Assembly: GCA_937899895.1 (NCBI GenBank)
Contig: CALBQR010000057.1
Span: 1-64,000 of the forward strand
Direction: 5' to 3'
From: an uncultured Alistipes sp.
GTDB taxonomy: Bacteria > Bacteroidota > Bacteroidia > Bacteroidales > Rikenellaceae
DNA length: 64,000 bases
Shown here: piece by piece, positions 59,589-64,000 of the stretch
Layout: every line of letters starts with the position of its first letter
Numbering within the stretch: position 1 is the first letter of the stretch
Program-made: the position numbers and the translations under genes
The notes under the pieces: generated by a model
The model's input: the letters and a program-made list of their open reading frames with translations, nothing else
Told to the model about the DNA's origin: nothing
Databases searched by the model: none

Positions 59589-61514
59589 ATGGGAAACTAC
59601 AAGCTAAAAAAAGAGGGCGGATTGATTCCTAATGCCGAGCCGAAGGATATTGTCTGCCGTTACGAACGTATAAACACCAATGTTTTCGAGAGCGAAAATG
59701 ATGGAGCAACCTACGTGGCCGACAAAATTGTTGCCGCAATCAAGGCAAAAGAGGAGAAGGGCGAAACATTTGTGTTGGGTCTGACCACCGGACACTCGCC
59801 GCTGGGTATCTATGCCAAACTTGTGGATAAGTTCCGTGCAGGCGAGGTCAGCTTCCGTAATGTAGTCGTATTCTCGCTCGACGAGTTCTACGGCATCTCG
59901 AAGGAGGATCGTCAAAGTCGCAACTTCCGTATTCACGAGGAGTTCCTCGAATATGTGAATGTAAAGCCGGAGAATGTTTATATCCCCGACTCGACCATCA
60001 GCCTCAACGCCATTTCGCAATATTGCCGCGATTATGAGGCAAAAATCGCCCAGATGGGTGGCATCGATCTGATGTTGCTCGGCGTTGGTCCAAAGGGTCA
60101 GGTTGGCTTCAATGAGCCGGGTTCTTACTCGAACACAAAGACCCGTTTGGTCGCATTGAGCAACGCAAGCATCAAGGCGCAGGCTTCGGCCTTCTCCGGT
60201 GCAGAGAATGTTCCCACAAAGGCGATTACGATGGGTATCGACACCATCAGTTCGTCAAAGCAGATCATTTTGGTCGCTTGGGGCGAGGACAAAGCCGCTG
60301 TTGTTGGTCGCGTTGTCGAGGGTGAGGTCGATGCAATGTGCCCCGCAACATATCTGCAAAATCACAGCAATATCGAGGTCGTTATTGACGAAGAGGCTGC
60401 CGAGGAGCTGACCAGAGTTAAGTCGCCCTGGTTGGTCGGCACGTGCGATTGGTCGCCCAAATTTATCCGCAAGGCGGTTATTTGGCTGGCAATGAAGACC
60501 CAAAAGCCGATTCTCAAACTCACCTATAAGGATTACATCGACAATTCGCTCGGTCAGTTGCTCGAAGCACAAGGTTCGTTCGACTCGATTAATATCAAAG
60601 TCTTCAACGACTTGCAGCATACCATTTCGGGTTGGCCCGGTGGTAAGCCCAATGCTGACGACTCGACACGCCCCGAACGCGCAACGCCCTACCCGAAGCG
60701 TGTGATTATCTTCTCGCCCCATCCCGACGACGATGTTATCTCGATGGGCGGTACATTTATGCGCCTGACCGATCAGGGACACGATGTACACGTCGCTTAT
60801 CAGGTTTCGGGCAATGTTGCAGTTCACGACGACGTGATCAAGCAGTTTATCTCGACCGCTCGCGAAATGGGTTTGGGCGACCGAGTAAATGAGGTTAATC
60901 GTATTATCAATACCAAGCGTAAAGGCGAGCCCGAACCTCGCGCACTGCTCGAATTAAAGGGCGCAATGCGTCGTGGAGAGGCGCGCGGTGCCTGCTCGGT
61001 ATTCGGCGTGAAGGAGGAGAATATCCATTTCCTCGATCTGCCCTTCTATGAGTCGGGTGGAATCAAGAAAAATCCGATGGGTCAGGCCGACATTGATATT
61101 ATCGTGAAGTTGTTGCGTGAGGTGAAGCCTCATCAAATCTTCGCAGCGGGCGATCTGGCCGATCCGCACGGCACACACCGCGTCTGCATCGATGCTATCC
61201 TCGGCGCGGTCGAGCAGGTCAAAGATGAGGAGTGGATGAAGGATTGCCGTATGTGGCTCTATCGCGGTGCTTGGATGGAGTGGAGTTTGGATATGGTCGA
61301 TATGGCCGTACCCCTCTCGCCCGACGAGGTTATCAAGAAGCGACACGCAATCTATCGCCACCTTTCGCAGAAGGATCTTGTTCCCTTCCCCGGTGAAGAT
61401 CCGCGCGAGTTCTGGCAGCGCGCCGAGGAGCGTACGCAGAATACGGCAATGCTCTACGACAAGCTCGGAATGGCCGAGTATCAGGCTATGGAGGTATTCG
61501 TACGAATGTTCTAA
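59589..61514 (+). CDS. NagB-like/PIG-L deacetylase fusion protein
   Basis: 641-residue two-domain protein. The N-terminal part (about 35-285) is NagB-like with GLTTGHSPLGIYAKL, FSLDEFYG (Asp98) and GVGPKGQVGFNEP. In active NagB the last motif reads [13 protein letters not shown], so the catalytic Asp and His are replaced by Lys169 and Gln171. The C-terminal part (about 370-641) is a LmbE/PIG-L zinc deacetylase with SPHPDDD (378-382) and DPHGTHR. It may deacetylate an N-acetylhexosamine phosphate held by the NagB-like domain and pass it to the NagB encoded 37 bases downstream (inference). Confidence 0.9.
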   Translation: MGNYKLKKEGGLIPNAEPKDIVCRYERINTNVFESENDGATYVADKIVAAIKAKEEKGETFVLGLTTGHSPLGIYAKLVDKFRAGEVSFRNVVVFSLDEFYGISKEDRQSRNFRIHEEFLEYVNVKPENVYIPDSTISLNAISQYCRDYEAKIAQMGGIDLMLLGVGPKGQVGFNEPGSYSNTKTRLVALSNASIKAQASAFSGAENVPTKAITMGIDTISSSKQIILVAWGEDKAAVVGRVVEGEVDAMCPATYLQNHSNIEVVIDEEAAEELTRVKSPWLVGTCDWSPKFIRKAVIWLAMKTQKPILKLTYKDYIDNSLGQLLEAQGSFDSINIKVFNDLQHTISGWPGGKPNADDSTRPERATPYPKRVIIFSPHPDDDVISMGGTFMRLTDQGHDVHVAYQVSGNVAVHDDVIKQFISTAREMGLGDRVNEVNRIINTKRKGEPEPRALLELKGAMRRGEARGACSVFGVKEENIHFLDLPFYESGGIKKNPMGQADIDIIVKLLREVKPHQIFAAGDLADPHGTHRVCIDAILGAVEQVKDEEWMKDCRMWLYRGAWMEWSLDMVDMAVPLSPDEVIKKRHAIYRHLSQKDLVPFPGEDPREFWQRAEERTQNTAMLYDKLGMAEYQAMEVFVRMF

Positions 61515-61551
61515 TCAGACAATTACTAACTAACAATAAAACATTAAAGAG

Positions 61552-62337
61552 ATGAGATTAATTATCGAGAACAACGCTGCCGAGGTTGCTAAATGGGCAG
61601 CAAACCACATTGTTGAGCGTATCAATGCGCACAAAGGCCCGAAGCCTTTCGTTCTGGGTCTGCCTACCGGCGGCACTCCCCTGGGTACCTACAAAGAGCT
61701 GATTGCACTGAACAAAGCAGGCAAGGTATCGTTCAAGAATGTCGTTACGTTCAATATGGACGAGTATTGCAACCTGCCTGAGGATCACCCCGAAAGCTAC
61801 CACTCGTTTATGTGGAACAACTTCTTCAAGCACGTTGACATCAACCCCGACAACATCAACATCCTGAACGGTAATGCCGAGGATTTGGAGCGTGAGTGCG
61901 CAGAGTACGAGGCAAAGATCGAGGCAGCAGGCGGTATCGACCTGTTTATGGGTGGCGTAGGTAACGACGGCCACATCGCTTTCAACGAGCCCTATTCGTC
62001 GCTCCACTCGCGTACCCGTATCAAGACTCTGACCGAAGACACCATCATCGCTAACGCTCGTTTCTTCGATGGCGACGTTAATTTGGTTCCCAAGACTGCT
62101 CTGACCGTAGGTGTTGGCACCGTTCTGTCGAGCCGCGAGGTTATGATTCTGGCTACCGGCCACGCAAAGGCACAGGCAGTTAAGCAGGGCGTAGAGGGCG
62201 CATACAGCCACGCTTGGACTATCACCGGTTTGCAGGTACATCCCAAGGGCGTACTCGTAATTGACGATGCAGCTGCACAGGAGTTGAAGGTTTCGACCTA
62301 TCGTTACTTCAAGGATATCGAGAAGGATAATTTGTAG
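61552..62337 (+). CDS. nagB: Glucosamine-6-phosphate deaminase
   Basis: 261-residue isomerising deaminase converting glucosamine-6-phosphate to fructose-6-phosphate and ammonia. [15 protein letters not shown] binds the phosphate, [10 protein letters not shown] holds the proton-transfer Asp, and [13 protein letters not shown] supplies the Asp-His-Glu of the ring-opening site. The active site is complete, in contrast to the upstream fusion. It ends the operon and is followed by a terminator. Confidence 0.97.
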   Translation: MRLIIENNAAEVAKWAANHIVERINAHKGPKPFVLGLPTGGTPLGTYKELIALNKAGKVSFKNVVTFNMDEYCNLPEDHPESYHSFMWNNFFKHVDINPDNINILNGNAEDLERECAEYEAKIEAAGGIDLFMGGVGNDGHIAFNEPYSSLHSRTRIKTLTEDTIIANARFFDGDVNLVPKTALTVGVGTVLSSREVMILATGHAKAQAVKQGVEGAYSHAWTITGLQVHPKGVLVIDDAAAQELKVSTYRYFKDIEKDNL

Positions 62338-62363
62338 TCCGAACGCGATACCCTCACAATAAC

Positions 62364-62397
62364 GACCGTCCCTCCGCAAGGGGCGGTTTTTTGTTTT
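62364..62397 (+). terminator. Terminator of nagB
   Basis: Imperfect stem GACCGTCCC/GGGGCGGTTT around TCCGCAA, followed by TTTTTTG. Confidence 0.75.
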
Positions 62398-62416
62398 TAC
62401 TTTGCTCTCACAATAG

Positions 62417-62469
62417 ACACGCGGTGGCGTGGGGCGGCGCGATTTTCAATCGCGGGCGCCACCGCGTGT
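62417..62469 (+). repeat. Structured intergenic repeat (two stems around TGGGGCGG)
   Basis: Outer stem ACACGCGGTGGCG (62417-62429) pairs with CGCCACCGCGTGT (62457-62469). Between them lie the constant TGGGGCGG (62430-62437), the inner stem CGCGATT (62438-62444) with AATCGCG (62448-62454), a TTC loop, and GG. Confidence 0.88.
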
Positions 62470-62593
62470 GTCGATTTCGGAGAAATCGCCATTTGAGAAT
62501 TCAAAATTCAAGATTCAAAATGCAAAATTATTTACTTTGCATTCAATGAGAAAACACCCGCCAATGATGAGATATATCGAGTACAAATTTCAA

Positions 62594-62628
62594 AACAAAA
62601 AAAGCCACACTCCTATGGAGCGTGGCTT
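62594..62628 (-). terminator. Terminator of lpxA
   Basis: Stem AAGCCAC (62602-62608) with GTGGCTT (62622-62628) and inner CTCC/GGAG; on the minus strand TTTTTTTGTTTTG follows. Confidence 0.88.
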
Positions 62629-62651
62629 AATTATGAATCGTGATTCGTTGA

Positions 62652-63461
62652 TTACTCTTCGCTGGTTGCCTTCGGATTGTAGGGCTTCAAGATACCGCGC
62701 TTCGACGAGCGGATGAAATCCAAAATCTCATCGCGCAACTCCGACTGCGGGAACTGCTCCTCAACCAACTCAACCGCCTTGCCATAGCTATGACCACTCT
62801 GGAACAGCACGCGGAAGATATTCTGGATCTCTTCGATCTGCTCCGATGTAAAACCACGACGACGCAGACCCAAAAAGTTAGCACCAACGAACGAAACGGG
62901 CAGGTGTGCCGCCTTGACGTAGGGAGGAATATCCTTGCTGACCAACGAGCCGCCACCGATCATTGCGTGCGCACCGATACGGCAGAACTGATGCACAGCC
63001 GAGTGTCCGCCAATGATTGCCCAATCGCCAACCTCGACCTCGCCTGCCAACGAAACGCCATTAACAATCACGCAGTGGCTACCCACCTCGCAATCGTGTG
63101 CAACGTGAGCGTAGGCCATAATCAGGTTGTGGCTACCAACAACGGTCTTACCCTTGGCTGCCGTTCCGCGATTAACCGTTGCGCACTCGCGCACTACGTT
63201 GTAATCACCCAGCTCGGCTGTCGAATACTCGCCCTTGAATTTCAGATCCTGCGGGATACCTGCGATAACCGCGCCTGTATGAATGTCGCATCCTTTGCCC
63301 AAACGCGCACCATCCTGCAACACAGCACCCGTGCGAATATGACAATCGTCGCCAACAACTACGTCAGCAGCAATGTATGCAAACGGATCAATCGTAACGT
63401 TAGCACCGATTTTTGCGTCTGGATGAACGTATGCCATCGGGCTGATCAGAGAGTTTTCCAT
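62652..63461 (-). CDS. lpxA: UDP-N-acetylglucosamine acyltransferase
   Basis: First enzyme of lipid A synthesis: acylates the 3-OH of UDP-GlcNAc with an acyl-ACP. 269 residues. A left-handed beta-helix of hexapeptide repeats (IGANVTIDPFAYIAADVVVG) is followed by HNLIMAYAHVAHDCEVGSH, which includes the catalytic His of the family, and a helical C-terminus (RRRGFTSEQIEEIQ). It lies 28 bases after the FabZ coding end, in the same operon, so it draws on the same 3-hydroxyacyl-ACP pool. Confidence 0.97.
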   Translation of the reverse strand: MENSLISPMAYVHPDAKIGANVTIDPFAYIAADVVVGDDCHIRTGAVLQDGARLGKGCDIHTGAVIAGIPQDLKFKGEYSTAELGDYNVVRECATVNRGTAAKGKTVVGSHNLIMAYAHVAHDCEVGSHCVIVNGVSLAGEVEVGDWAIIGGHSAVHQFCRIGAHAMIGGGSLVSKDIPPYVKAAHLPVSFVGANFLGLRRRGFTSEQIEEIQNIFRVLFQSGHSYGKAVELVEEQFPQSELRDEILDFIRSSKRGILKPYNPKATSEE

Positions 63462-63489
63462 AGTATGTAAGTCTAATTATGTAAATTCG

Positions 63490-64000
63490 TTATTGTCTAT
63501 TTTTAGCTATCTGTGCCATCAGCGTAGCCTCGGTAGCCAACTGACCGCCAACAAATGCCTTTGCCTCCATTATCACAATACCGCGACGGATAGGCTCGGC
63601 CAAGCGCAACTCAAATTGCAGCGTATCACCAGGTACAACCTTACGCTTAAAGCGCACACCATCAATCTTCATAAAGTAGGTCGAGTAGTTCTCCGGATCG
63701 GGCACTGCACTCAATGCCAAGATACCGCCACACTGCGCCATTGCCTCAACAATCAACACACCGGGCATAACGGGCTCCTCCGGGAAGTGGCCCACGAAGA
63801 AGGGCTCGTTCATCGTTACATTCTTGATACCCGCAATCGAATCCTCATCGATGTGGAAGATGCGATCAACCAACAGGAACGGCGGACGGTGCGGCAACAT
63901 ACCGCGAATAGCGTTGATATCGTAGATCGGTGCGACCGTAGGATCATACTTAAAGCGAGGCTTCTCACCCTCCTTGCGCATCACGCGGCGCATCTGCTTA
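63490..64000 (-). CDS. lpxC-fabZ: LpxC-FabZ fusion, FabZ part (5' end outside the window)
   Basis: The reading frame continues past an internal ATG at 63993 (codons AAG CAG precede it) to the window edge, so this is the C-terminal domain of a larger protein. The FabZ part has INAIRGMLPHRPPFLLVDRI and GHFPEEPVMPGVLIVEAMAQ, with the catalytic His of GHFP and Glu of VEAMAQ. In Bacteroidota FabZ (3-hydroxyacyl-ACP dehydratase) is commonly fused behind LpxC. The LpxC half is not visible, so the fusion is inferred. Confidence 0.85.
   Translation of the reverse strand, partial: KQMRRVMRKEGEKPRFKYDPTVAPIYDINAIRGMLPHRPPFLLVDRIFHIDEDSIAGIKNVTMNEPFFVGHFPEEPVMPGVLIVEAMAQCGGILALSAVPDPENYSTYFMKIDGVRFKRKVVPGDTLQFELRLAEPIRRGIVIMEAKAFVGGQLATEATLMAQIAKNRQ

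Larger units (their letters stand above)
62338..62651. other. Intergenic region between nagB and lpxA
   Basis: This 314-base stretch between convergent genes contains the nagB terminator (62364-62397), one copy of the structured repeat (62417-62469), a run of AT-rich attcaaaatt-type repeats (62494-62530) and the lpxA terminator (62594-62628). No gene is evident. Confidence 0.7.

Noticed and set aside
1..64000. tRNA, rRNA, insertion sequences, prophage or defence genes
   Set aside because: All larger intergenic gaps were read on both strands. None holds a cloverleaf-like sequence, transposase, integrase or restriction/abortive-infection gene that I can support.

Overview
The window comes from the chromosome of a Bacteroidota species, most likely a Bacteroidales close to Alistipes/Rikenellaceae (family-level placement is inference). 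The grounds are: promoters with the Bacteroidota -7 box TAnnTTTG and a TTG about 20 bases upstream; a FabZ domain that is the tail of a larger protein, as in the LpxC-FabZ fusion of this phylum; a lipoprotein-type BamA paralogue (TamL); DUF5689 lipoproteins; a LAB_N protein; and a SAM-II-like leader in front of metK. Most of the window is ordinary, densely coding core genome. I see no rRNA, tRNA, CRISPR array, transposase or phage genes.

Layout. 1-0.85 kb: start of metK (minus) with a predicted SAM-II riboswitch. 0.85-4 kb: nitroreductase and TamL. 4.1-9.2 kb (plus): an acidic microprotein, a hydrolase, an acetyltransferase, a gamma-carbonic anhydrase, a 34-residue membrane peptide, a LytS/LytTR two-component pair and a His/Cys-rich Spy-like periplasmic protein. 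9.2-18.4 kb (minus): PAP2-like protein, rpoN, asnS, a secreted hydrolase, then a galM-like gene, a phosphodiesterase and a ClpC-like ATPase. 18.5-21.9 kb (plus): a catalytically dead M23 protein, dxr and rseP. 22-23.2 kb: two AT-rich tandem lipoprotein genes sharing a 77-bp identical 5' end. 23.4-26.4 kb: a GT39-GT2-LAB_N operon that looks like a polyprenyl-sugar envelope-glycan modification unit.

26.4-32.9 kb: sodium symporter, alanine dehydrogenase, SerB, MscS and Obg. 32.9-36.9 kb (minus): a TonB-dependent-receptor-like barrel with two DUF5689 lipoproteins. 37-43.1 kb (plus): a heavy-metal efflux operon (His/Cys-rich small protein, CzcB, CzcA, CzcC). 43.2-48.6 kb (minus): aroQ, a Wzx-type flippase, alkaline phosphatase and a GH20 beta-hexosaminidase, spaced 9-15 bases apart. 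48.9-50.8 kb: a small barrel protein and a secreted phosphoesterase. 51-53.7 kb (minus): ECF sigma factor, small membrane protein and a large GIN/DUF2807 protein. 53.8-57.4 kb: a lipoprotein, an M48 protease, a frameshifted DUF6624 gene, a DUF486 protein and a BASS-type transporter. 57.7-62.3 kb (plus): PurF-type amidotransferase, a NagB/PIG-L fusion with an eroded NagB site, and an intact NagB. 62.6-64 kb (minus): FabZ end of lpxC-fabZ, then lpxA.

The most interesting signals outside ordinary annotation are: the SAM-II-like metK leader; a 28-bp tandem repeat (54441-54520) whose period equals the -33 to -7 spacing, so that it forms staggered promoters toward both flanking genes; a family of short intergenic two-stem repeats around a constant TGGGGCGG strand; a galactose-mutarotase homologue lacking all its catalytic residues; the NagB/PIG-L fusion; the GT39-GT2-LAB_N operon; and the sigma/membrane protein/GIN operon.
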